From DATGPD01 sp041398565 (GTDB lineage: Bacteria > Planctomycetota > UBA1135 > UBA2386), in NCBI GenBank assembly GCA_041398565.1, contig JAWKUN010000003.1, positions 1,240,001 to 1,304,000 on the forward strand: DNA of 64,000 nt. The letters are read 5' to 3'. Shown here piece after piece: positions 42,085 to 49,066 of the stretch. Numbering within the stretch: position 1 is the first letter of the stretch; the number at the start of each line of letters is the position of its first letter. Under the pieces are notes generated by a model. That model was not told the DNA's origin, ran no database searches, and saw nothing but the letters and a program-made list of their open reading frames with translations. The translations under genes were made by a program, and so were the position numbers.

Positions 42085-43440
42085 TCACTTGCCGGCGTGT
42101 TCGTGCAGCCAGCGCAGGTAGACGCCCACGGCGTACCGGCTGGTCGCGTCGATGTGGGCGAAGTCGGGCATGTCTTCGGAACCGATGGTTCCGGCAGGAT
42201 CGGCCATGATGTCGGCGACGGCGTCCGGCGGTTGGTCGATCGAATCGAGATCCGGAGCGTCGTGCTCGGTCTTGCCGATGTCGCCGCACTGGTGGCACTC
42301 GGTGCACTTGAGGCGTCGGACCAGGCGGTAGCCTTCCTTCTCGATCTCGGTGAGGCCGAGCGGATACCCGAGCTGCTTCGCGTTCTTCGGCGTGTCGGTG
42401 GCGCCGATCCAGGTGACGACCACGGCAGTGACGACGACGAAGATGCCGATGGCGGTGACGAGCGGCCGCTTCTTCCAGTGCCGTTCCGGATTGCGGTCGA
42501 CGAAGGGAAGCACGGCCAGGCCCGCCAGCAGCACGTTCGGCAGCCAGAACGAGCCGAGGGGTTCGAGCGGGCCCTTGAACAGCTTGAGCAGCTGGAACAG
42601 ACCGGCGAAGTACCAGTCCGGCCGCGGGTCGTAGCCGGTGTCCGAGGGCTCGGCAACCGCCTCGAGCGGCGCGCTGTGGTTCGCCGCCAGCCAGAACAGT
42701 CCCAGAGCGACGACCGCGCCGACCACGGCTTCCTTGGCGGTGTGGTGCGGATAGTACGGCGCCCCGGGTTCGCCAGGGTCACCGACGCGTCGCCCTGGCG
42801 GCGCCACGCCGTGGCGCTGGATGAGGTACATGTGCATCCCGAGCAGGCCGAAGAGCGCCAGGGGCAGCAGGACGACGTGCACGACGTAGAAGCGCGTCAA
42901 CGTCGGCGCGCCGACTTCGTCGCCGCCGTTCAGCATCTGCCTGACCTGATCGCCGATCAGCGGCGCCTTGCCGGCGATCTGGGTGCCGACCTTGGTGGCG
43001 AAGTAGGCCTTCTGGTCCCACGGCAGCAGGTAGCCGGTGAAAGCGAAGGCCAGCACCACGACCAGCAGGCCGACGCCGGAGAGCCAGGTGAACTCGCGCG
43101 GGGCCTTGTAGGCGCCGGTGAAGTAGACGCGCAGTAGGTGCAACACGACGGCGACGACGAAGGCCGAGGCGCCGAAGTGGTGCAGAGCGCGCGCGAAGCG
43201 ACCGCCGGGCACGTCCTGCTCGAGGGCGCGGATCGAGTCGTACGCGAGGCTGGTCGACGGCACGTAGTGCACGGCGACGGCGACGCCCGACAACAGCTGC
43301 AGCACCAGCACGGTGAGCGCGGCGAAGCCGAGAGTGCGCAGCCAGCCGATGCCGCGTGGGGGCCTCTTGTCGGCCATCGACGCCTTGAAGGCCTCGACGA
43401 TCCCGAGCCGGTGATCGAGCCAAGCGAGCAAACGGCTCAT
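42085..43440 (-). CDS. Cytochrome b fused to a C-terminal cytochrome c domain
   Basis: A 451-residue quinol:cytochrome c reductase subunit. The N-terminal half is cytochrome b with two pairs of heme-ligand His: H-x13-H at about 87-101 (HHFGASAFVVAVVLH) and H-x14-H at about 187-202 (HVVLLPLALFGLLGMH). The Qo motif PEWY reads PDWYF at about 275. The subunit-IV-like helices follow in the same chain. The C-terminus carries a c-type heme site CTECH (about 379-383) with a possible Met ligand in SEDMPDF. It would pass electrons from (mena)quinol through the Rieske protein to c heme. Its ATGA start overlaps the stop of a 22-codon ORF that links it to the Rieske gene. Confidence 0.9.
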   Translation of the reverse strand: MSRLLAWLDHRLGIVEAFKASMADKRPPRGIGWLRTLGFAALTVLVLQLLSGVAVAVHYVPSTSLAYDSIRALEQDVPGGRFARALHHFGASAFVVAVVLHLLRVYFTGAYKAPREFTWLSGVGLLVVVLAFAFTGYLLPWDQKAYFATKVGTQIAGKAPLIGDQVRQMLNGGDEVGAPTLTRFYVVHVVLLPLALFGLLGMHMYLIQRHGVAPPGRRVGDPGEPGAPYYPHHTAKEAVVGAVVALGLFWLAANHSAPLEAVAEPSDTGYDPRPDWYFAGLFQLLKLFKGPLEPLGSFWLPNVLLAGLAVLPFVDRNPERHWKKRPLVTAIGIFVVVTAVVVTWIGATDTPKNAKQLGYPLGLTEIEKEGYRLVRRLKCTECHQCGDIGKTEHDAPDLDSIDQPPDAVADIMADPAGTIGSEDMPDFAHIDATSRYAVGVYLRWLHEHAGK

Positions 43441-43505
43441 GACGGGCTCCGCGTCGTCAGTCCCGCGGTTCCGGCGAGCTCGTGGACGTTGCCGCGCCGG
43501 CTCAT
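43437..43505 (-). CDS. 22-codon bridging ORF between Rieske and cytochrome b genes
   Basis: The ORF starts at ATG 43505, overlapping the Rieske TGA (ATGA), and ends with a TGA overlapping the ATG of cytochrome b (ATGA). The peptide begins MSRRGNVHEL and ends in a Ser/Thr-rich stretch; it has no hydrophobic segment. Overlap at both ends is what a translational-coupling minigene would look like, carrying ribosomes across the gap from Rieske to cytochrome b. A chance ORF of 22 codons with two 4-base overlaps is possible in GC-rich DNA. Confidence 0.4.
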   Translation of the reverse strand: MSRRGNVHELAGTAGLTTRSPS

Positions 43506-43990
43506 GGCTTCACCACGTGGATCATGCCCTTGCCGTCGGCAGGCAGCTCGAGATCGAGCCGGCGCAGCGGCCGCGGCGGCGGACCGTCGAGGACCTCGCC
43601 GGTTGCCGAGAAGCGGCCGCCGTGGCAGGGGCACGCCAGGGGCGGGCCGTCCTTGTCGGCGTTGAGGTGCACCGGGCACGCGAGGTGGGTGCACTCGCCC
43701 GACATGGCGATCACCTGCTGGGTGTTCGCGTCGCGGGTGACGAACACGACCTTGGCCACGTTCTCGACGCTGGCTCCGCGCCGCACCTGGTAGGCGATGG
43801 CACGCTCGACGATGCCGGTCTCGGGCACTTGGTCGAGGCGGCACAGAGGGATGCGGTCGGGCTTCTCGGTTGCCGGCGGCGCGAGTGCTGCGCGCAGGGC
43901 GGCGAACAGGCCGCCGACCACCGGTACGGCGCCGAGTGCGACGGTGACCGCAGCGAAGAAGCCGCGACGCGAGGATGAGGGGTCGGACAT
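43502..43990 (-). CDS. Rieske iron-sulfur protein (Tat-exported)
   Basis: A 162-residue Rieske subunit. A twin-arginine signal/anchor opens it (SSSRRGFFAAVTVALGAVPV). The [2Fe-2S] site shows both halves: CTHLAC and CPCHGG, followed by the proline-rich turn GPPPRPLRRLDLE. It moves electrons from quinol to cytochrome c in the bc-type complex encoded with cytochrome b just downstream. The ATG at 43990 is preferred over the upstream frame start at 44032, because it puts the twin arginines at residues 7-8. Confidence 0.92.
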   Translation of the reverse strand: MSDPSSSRRGFFAAVTVALGAVPVVGGLFAALRAALAPPATEKPDRIPLCRLDQVPETGIVERAIAYQVRRGASVENVAKVVFVTRDANTQQVIAMSGECTHLACPVHLNADKDGPPLACPCHGGRFSATGEVLDGPPPRPLRRLDLELPADGKGMIHVVKP

Positions 43991-44104
43991 GCAGGAGATC
44001 CGGGTGACCCGCCGGGGCCAGGAGGTCGGCAACTAGAGTGCCGCACGGCCGCGACCGGCGCACCTGTCAGTTTCCCGGGCACGGTTTCGTCGGCGGCGCC
44101 ACGG

Positions 44105-44110
44105 CATACT
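44105..44110 (+). promoter_or_regulatory. -10-like CATACT before dinB
   Basis: CATACT lies exactly 6 nt before the GTG at 44117; no Shine-Dalgarno and no clear -35 are visible. Confidence 0.4.
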
Positions 44111-44116
44111 GCGGCG

Positions 44117-45283
44117 GTGTCGATCCGCACGATCCTGCACGCCGACATGGACGCGTTCTACGCCGCGGTCGAGCAGCGCGACGACCCAGGGTTGCGCGGC
44201 AGGCCGGTGATCGTGGGCGGCACCGGCCCGCGCTCCGTGGTGTGTACCGCCAGCTACGAGGCGCGCCCGTTCGGGGTGCGCTCGGCGATGCCGATGGCCA
44301 TCGCTCGGCGTCGCTGCCCGCAGGCAGTCGTGGTGCCGCCGCGCATGGCGCACTACGCCGCGGTGTCGGGCCAGGTGCTGGCGATCTTCGAGACCTTCAC
44401 CCCGCTGGTGGAGCCGCTGTCGCTCGACGAGGCGTTCCTCGACGTCAGCGACAGCCGGGCGCTGTTCGGCGATGGCGAGACGATCGCGCGACGGATCAAG
44501 ACGGCGGTGCTGGAGGCGACCGGGCTCACGGTGTCGGTGGGTGTGGCTGCGAGCAAGTTCGTGGCCAAGGTGGCGAGCGACCTGCGCAAGCCGGACGGCT
44601 TGGTGGTGGTGGCGCCGGGCGCCGACCTCGATTTCCTCGCCCCGCTGCCGGTGGCTCGGCTGTGGGGCGCGGGGCCGCGGGCGCAGGAGACGCTGCGCGC
44701 ATGTCGGCTCGCGACTATCGGCGACGTGCGGGCGCGCACCGGTGACGAGCTCGTTGCGATGTTCGGCGAGGCGCTGGGCCGGCACTTCTGGAACCTGGCG
44801 CGCGCGCTCGATGCGAGGCCGGTGGTGCCGGACCGCGAGGCGAAGTCGATCAGCCACGAGACGACGTTCGCCCGGGACCGGCGCGACGAGGACGAGTGCG
44901 TGGCCGTGCTGCTCGACCTGAGCGAGGGGGTCGGGCGGCGGCTGCGCCGGGCCGAGGCGGTCGGGGCGACGGTGCGGCTCAAGCTTCGTTTCGCCGACTT
45001 CTCGACCGTCGTGCGGCAGACCAAGTTGGCGCCTCCGAGCGCCGACGACTTGGTGATCCACCGGGCGGCGAAGGGGCTGTTCCTGGGAGCGTGGGACCGG
45101 CGGCCGGTGCGCCTGCTCGGGGTCGGCGTCGCCGACTTGCACTCGGCGCGCGGCCCCCGCCAGGGCGGTCTGTTCACCCCACCTCCGCGCAAGAGCGCCG
45201 ACCTCCTGCGCGCAGTCGACTCCATCCGCGCCCGCTTCGGCGACGGCGCCATCCGTCGTGGCACCTCTAGGGAAACCCCGTAG
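44117..45283 (+). CDS. dinB: DNA polymerase IV (Y family)
   Basis: A 388-residue translesion polymerase. Catalytic motifs: HADMDAFYAAVEQRDDP near the N-terminus, the YEARPFGVRSAMP steric-gate region, and SLDEAFLDVS with the paired acidic residues. The thumb HhH reads VSVGVAASKFVAKVASDLRK and is followed by LWGAGPRAQETL. The little-finger domain and a basic C-terminus follow. It copies damaged DNA in the cytoplasm. It is divergent from the Rieske gene. No LexA-like operator is obvious upstream. The GTG start fits the -10-like hexamer 6 nt upstream. Confidence 0.95.
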   Translation: MSIRTILHADMDAFYAAVEQRDDPGLRGRPVIVGGTGPRSVVCTASYEARPFGVRSAMPMAIARRRCPQAVVVPPRMAHYAAVSGQVLAIFETFTPLVEPLSLDEAFLDVSDSRALFGDGETIARRIKTAVLEATGLTVSVGVAASKFVAKVASDLRKPDGLVVVAPGADLDFLAPLPVARLWGAGPRAQETLRACRLATIGDVRARTGDELVAMFGEALGRHFWNLARALDARPVVPDREAKSISHETTFARDRRDEDECVAVLLDLSEGVGRRLRRAEAVGATVRLKLRFADFSTVVRQTKLAPPSADDLVIHRAAKGLFLGAWDRRPVRLLGVGVADLHSARGPRQGGLFTPPPRKSADLLRAVDSIRARFGDGAIRRGTSRETP

Positions 45284-45323
45284 CGAAACCGCACTGATGG
45301 AGTCAGACTCCACTATGTGATTT
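45284..45323. terminator. Palindromic element after dinB
   Basis: It starts on the base after the dinB stop codon. The core TGGAGTCAGACTCCA (45298-45312) is a perfect palindrome around one base; the flanks GAAACCGCACTGA and TATGTGATTTC are partly complementary. It is a likely dinB 3' hairpin and a member of the family at 31721, 39323 and 53455. Confidence 0.6.
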
Positions 45324-45360
45324 CAGCCGCGGCACGGCGGGTTCCGATGCACGAGTCGGC

Positions 45361-46449
45361 GTGGACGAAGGGGCAAGCATCCGAGTCGGCGAGCGGCTCG
45401 ACGGAGTGACCGCGGCGGGGGTGATCGGCGAGGTCGCTGCACGTCTGCAGGCGGCGCCGGGACGCATCGTGCTCGACGTTTCGGAGGTTGCGCAGTTCGA
45501 CTCGGCGGGCATGGGTGGGGTGGTCGAGGCGATGCGCCGCGCCCGCACGCGCGGCGTCGACCTCCGGCTCAAGGGCGCGTCGGCGGCGATGCTCGAGTTC
45601 TTGTCCCTGGTCTCGATCGAGCGTCTCCTCGCCACCTCGCCGCCGCCGCCGCCGCTCGATCCCATCAGCCGTCTCGGCGCGCTGGTCGATCCGGCCTTGC
45701 AGTCGGCCGAGGCGGTGCTGCAGATGGCCAGCGCCACCGTCGGCAACCTCGTGGTGCGGCCGATCCGCCGCCGGGCCTTGCGCTTCGACCGCATCGCCGA
45801 GGAACTCGACGTCGCCGCGCTGGGAGCCGTGCCGATCGTCTGCCTCATCGGTTTCCTGCTCGGCCTCATCCTCGCCATGCAAGCCTGGGTGCAGCTGCAG
45901 GTCTGGGGTGCGGAGATCTACATGGCGGACATGGTCGGCGTGTCGATCCTCACCGAGATCGGACCGCTGATGACCGCGATCGTGCTCGCCGCGCGCTCGG
46001 GGAGCAGCAACGCGGCCCAGCTCGGTGCCATGGTCGTCAGCGAAGAGATCGACGCCCTGCGTCAGATGGGCGTACACGCCACCCGCTTCCTGGTGGTGCC
46101 CAAAGTGGTGGCGCTCGCCGTCGCCAGCGTCACTCTGGCCCTCGTCTTCGATGTCGTCGGCATGTGTGGCGGCGCTCTGTTCGGACGCCTGAAGGCCGGG
46201 ATCGAGCTGTCCGCCTACCGCGAGCAGACGCGACAAGCGCTGGCGGCGGCCGACGTTCTGATCGCCACCGCCAAGAGCGCCACCTTCGGGGTGACCATCG
46301 GCGTCGTCGGCTGCGCGCTCGGACTCCGCGTGCGCGGCGGCAGCGTCGGCGTCGCGCGCGCGACGACCAACGCCGTCGTCGTCAGCATCTTCCTCATCAT
46401 CGTCCTCGACGCGCTGTTCGTGACGGTGCAGCGCCTGGTGCTCGCGTGA
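45361..46449 (+). CDS. MlaE-type lipid-transport permease with N-terminal STAS domain
   Basis: A 362-residue protein. Residues about 1-90 are a STAS domain (GRIVLDVSEVAQFDSAGMGG), the fold of the separate MlaB subunit in E. coli. From about 130 on it is an MlaE permease with five or so membrane helices: GAVPIVCLIGFLLGLILAMQ, GVSILTEIGPLMTAIVLAAR, and the coupling helix EIDALRQMGVHATRFLVVPK. It moves phospholipids across the envelope together with the ATPase and MCE subunits encoded downstream, so outer-membrane lipid trafficking is implied. GTG start; its stop overlaps the ATPase start (GTGA). Confidence 0.92.
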   Translation: MDEGASIRVGERLDGVTAAGVIGEVAARLQAAPGRIVLDVSEVAQFDSAGMGGVVEAMRRARTRGVDLRLKGASAAMLEFLSLVSIERLLATSPPPPPLDPISRLGALVDPALQSAEAVLQMASATVGNLVVRPIRRRALRFDRIAEELDVAALGAVPIVCLIGFLLGLILAMQAWVQLQVWGAEIYMADMVGVSILTEIGPLMTAIVLAARSGSSNAAQLGAMVVSEEIDALRQMGVHATRFLVVPKVVALAVASVTLALVFDVVGMCGGALFGRLKAGIELSAYREQTRQALAAADVLIATAKSATFGVTIGVVGCALGLRVRGGSVGVARATTNAVVVSIFLIIVLDALFVTVQRLVLA

Positions 46450-47270
46450 CCTCCGCCACCGTCTCGACCGCCGTCGTCGCCGCCGGCAGCGACGACATCG
46501 TCCGCGGTATCGCCATCACGTCCGTGCTCGGTGGCCGCGAGGTCCTCAAGGGCGTCGATGTGTCGATCCACCGCGGCGAGGTCTTCGTCATCCTGGGGCC
46601 GTCCGGCTGCGGCAAGACCACACTGTTGCGCCACCTGTGCGGCTTGATGCAGCCGACCGCCGGCACCGTGTTCATGAATCGTCGCGACCTCTATGCCCTC
46701 GGCGAGTCCGAGCTGGATCGCATGCGCCTCGACATGGGCTTGTCCTTCCAGGGCGGCGCACTGCTCGGCAGCCTGACCGTGCTCGACAACGTCGCGTTGC
46801 CCCTGCGCGAGAACACGCACCTGCCCGACGATCTCATCGTGCAGACGGCGCGCATGAAGCTCGACATGGTCGGGCTGCTCGACGCCGCCGAGCGGATGCC
46901 GGCCGATTTGTCCGGTGGCATGCGCAAGCGCGCGGCCATCGCCCGTGCCATCGCTCTCGATCCGCAGGTCGTCTACTTCGACGAGCCGTCGGCGGGTCTC
47001 GATCCGGTGACGGCCGCGGAGATCGACAACCTGATCATCAAACTCAATCAGGTGTTCCGCATCACCATGGTGGTGGTCACCCACGACTTGCCCTCCGCGT
47101 ACGGGATTGCCGATCGAATCATGATGATGCTCGACGGCAGGGTCGCTGCGCTCGGCAGCAAGGAGACGGTGTGGAACGACCCCAACCCACGCATTCGCGC
47201 GTTCATCGAGCGGCGCATGGCCGAAGAGTTCGAACGCGCCGCGGACTTCATGCAGGTGATGGCGCTGTGA
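46446..47270 (+). CDS. mlaF: MlaF-type ABC transporter ATPase
   Basis: A 274-residue ABC ATPase. Walker A is GPSGCGKTTL, signature LSGGMRKRAAIARAIALDP, Walker B VVYFDEPSAGLDPVT, and switch His in VVVTHDL. It powers lipid transport with the STAS-MlaE permease. The MlaF-like C-terminal extension (NPRIRAFIERRMAEEFER) is present. Start GTG at 46446 overlaps the permease stop; its own stop overlaps the ATG of the MCE gene (TGATG), so the operon is tightly coupled. Confidence 0.92.
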   Translation: MTSATVSTAVVAAGSDDIVRGIAITSVLGGREVLKGVDVSIHRGEVFVILGPSGCGKTTLLRHLCGLMQPTAGTVFMNRRDLYALGESELDRMRLDMGLSFQGGALLGSLTVLDNVALPLRENTHLPDDLIVQTARMKLDMVGLLDAAERMPADLSGGMRKRAAIARAIALDPQVVYFDEPSAGLDPVTAAEIDNLIIKLNQVFRITMVVVTHDLPSAYGIADRIMMMLDGRVAALGSKETVWNDPNPRIRAFIERRMAEEFERAADFMQVMAL

Positions 47271-48232
47271 TGCGAGACCGCGGTCGACACTTCCGCGTCG
47301 GGCTGTTGCTGCTGCTCGCCGCCTCGCTGTTCGTGACGCTGATCGTCTTCACCATCGGCTCGTCGCTGCGTCACCAGGTGCTCACCTACTACATCTGCTT
47401 CGCCGAGAACGTGAAGGGGATGGTGGTGGGCTCGAAGGTGAACTTCCAGGGCGTGCCGGCCGGAGCTGTCACCGACATCCGCTTCGTCGACGGCAAGTCG
47501 CTGGTGGAGATCCAGGTCGGCGCCGACCAGGGCCTGGTGCAGGACGTCACGCGCGCGCGCCTCGACCGCCTGCTCGTCACCGGCCAGGTCACCATCGAGC
47601 TCGAAGGCTACGAGCCGGGACGGCCGCGCCTCGACTCCGGCGCGGCGATCCAGCCGGCACAGAACCCGATGGACGAACTCGCCAAATCGCTGCCCGACGT
47701 GGTCGACAGCGTGCCGATGGTGATGCGCGAGGTGCACCAGCTGGTGGTCCGTCTGAACGGCATGCTGGACGACGACAACTGCATGCGCATCGAACGCATC
47801 CTGCTGAACCTCGAGCGCGCCTCGGCACGGTTGCCGGTGGCGCTCGACAGCGTCGCCGGTCCGCTCGAGCGCGCCGCCCTCGAGTCGATCGACGTGCTCA
47901 AGCAGGCCGATGCGACCCTGGTCGCGGTGCGCGCGGGCGTCGGCGAGGTACGCGGTCTGGTGGCCGGCGACGCGATGCAGCACCTGGTGGAAGGCCTCGG
48001 TGCCACGGTCGCACGCCTGGCCGCGACCCAACACGGGCTCGAGCAGATGGTCAACGAGGCACGCAGCCTGCTGGCGAGCAACCGCGGTCCGATCGGCGAC
48101 GCGCTCGCCGGCGTGCGCGACGCCATGCGCGACGTGCGCGGCCTGGCCAGGATGCTGCAACTGGCGCCTTCCAGCCTCCTGTACGGTCGCGCCACGAGCG
48201 ACCCGGCGGTGCCCCCCGAGAGTCCACGATGA
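47270..48232 (+). CDS. mlaD: MlaD-like MCE-domain substrate-binding protein
   Basis: A 320-residue protein with one N-terminal membrane segment (VGLLLLLAASLFVTLIVFTI). An MCE domain follows at about 35-115 (FAENVKGMVVGSKVNFQGVP, AGAVTDIRF, LVTGQVTIELEGYEPG). The remainder is a long amphipathic helical region (RLNGMLDDDNCMRIERILLN, ALDSVAGPLERAALESIDVL) likely to form the helical barrel or needle seen in MCE proteins. It carries lipids across the periplasm. GTG 47267 is an alternative start. Its stop overlaps the next gene (ATGA). Confidence 0.9.
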   Translation: MRDRGRHFRVGLLLLLAASLFVTLIVFTIGSSLRHQVLTYYICFAENVKGMVVGSKVNFQGVPAGAVTDIRFVDGKSLVEIQVGADQGLVQDVTRARLDRLLVTGQVTIELEGYEPGRPRLDSGAAIQPAQNPMDELAKSLPDVVDSVPMVMREVHQLVVRLNGMLDDDNCMRIERILLNLERASARLPVALDSVAGPLERAALESIDVLKQADATLVAVRAGVGEVRGLVAGDAMQHLVEGLGATVARLAATQHGLEQMVNEARSLLASNRGPIGDALAGVRDAMRDVRGLARMLQLAPSSLLYGRATSDPAVPPESPR

Positions 48233-48879
48233 ACCCCACGCGCGCCTCGTCTCGTCTCCCGGTGTGTCTGTTGGCGGCGACTCTGGGCTGCGGAGCCGTC
48301 GAAGTTCCCAACCCGCGCAGCTACCGCCTGCCTCTGGCGGACGGCAGCGTCGCGTCGGCAGCGCGCGCCGAAGTGCTGCGAGTGCAGGACCTGCGCTTGG
48401 GCGCGCACCTGTCGCCCGAGAACCTCATGGTCGCCGACGGCCCGAACTTGCTGCAGGCGCATCCGCTCGACCTGTGGGCCGGCCCCCTCGACCGCTTGGT
48501 GACCGACGTCGTCGTGCGGTCGCTGCGCCGCTCGGGCGCCTTCGCCGACGTCAAGTGCGCCACCGATGTCGGTGGCGAAGACTTGTCGTTGTCGGCGACC
48601 GTCACCGACTTCCACTACGAACGCCGCCAGGGCGGTGCCGAGGCGGTGGTCGCCCTCGACGCGCAGGTGCGGCGTGCTCCCGACCACACGTTGCTCCTGG
48701 CGCGGGAGTGGCGGGCGCGCGTGCCGCTGGCCGAGGTCAGCGCCGCCGACGCCGTCGGGGCGCTGGCGCAGGGGGTGCAACGGGTCGTGCAGCAGTTGGT
48801 CGCCGCGTGCGCGACGCTGCCGCCGCCTCCGGCGGAGAGCGAGCGAGTCCCCGGTCTGGCCAGCCCGCCCGGGAAGTGA
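48229..48879 (+). CDS. PqiC/YmbA-like transport-auxiliary lipoprotein
   Basis: A 216-residue lipoprotein with a lipobox in its signal peptide (LLAATLGCG). The mature protein has the YmbA/PqiC plan: NPRSYRLPLADG near the start, SPENLMVADGPNLLQAHPLD, then LDRLVTDVVVRSLRRSGAFA and LSATVTDFHYERR. In E. coli PqiC sits at the outer membrane and docks an MCE transport bridge. As the last gene of the mla-type operon it probably does the same for the MlaD-like protein. The ATG overlaps the mlaD stop. Confidence 0.82.
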   Translation: MNPTRASSRLPVCLLAATLGCGAVEVPNPRSYRLPLADGSVASAARAEVLRVQDLRLGAHLSPENLMVADGPNLLQAHPLDLWAGPLDRLVTDVVVRSLRRSGAFADVKCATDVGGEDLSLSATVTDFHYERRQGGAEAVVALDAQVRRAPDHTLLLAREWRARVPLAEVSAADAVGALAQGVQRVVQQLVAACATLPPPPAESERVPGLASPPGK

Positions 48880-49066
48880 CCGTCCGCGGGCCCGCGCGGC
48901 CGGCGAGCAGGGCGGGGTTGCGGGTCGGCTATATCGACGCGGCGGCGTCGGGCGGATCCGGTCCTGGCGCGCGGCCCGCGAGTTGCTGTCCGGCGCCGCG
49001 CCGCAATAATGGCGGACTGCCCGCCGTCGTACCGCGGCGCCCCCGCCAAGTCCCGCCGACTCGCTC

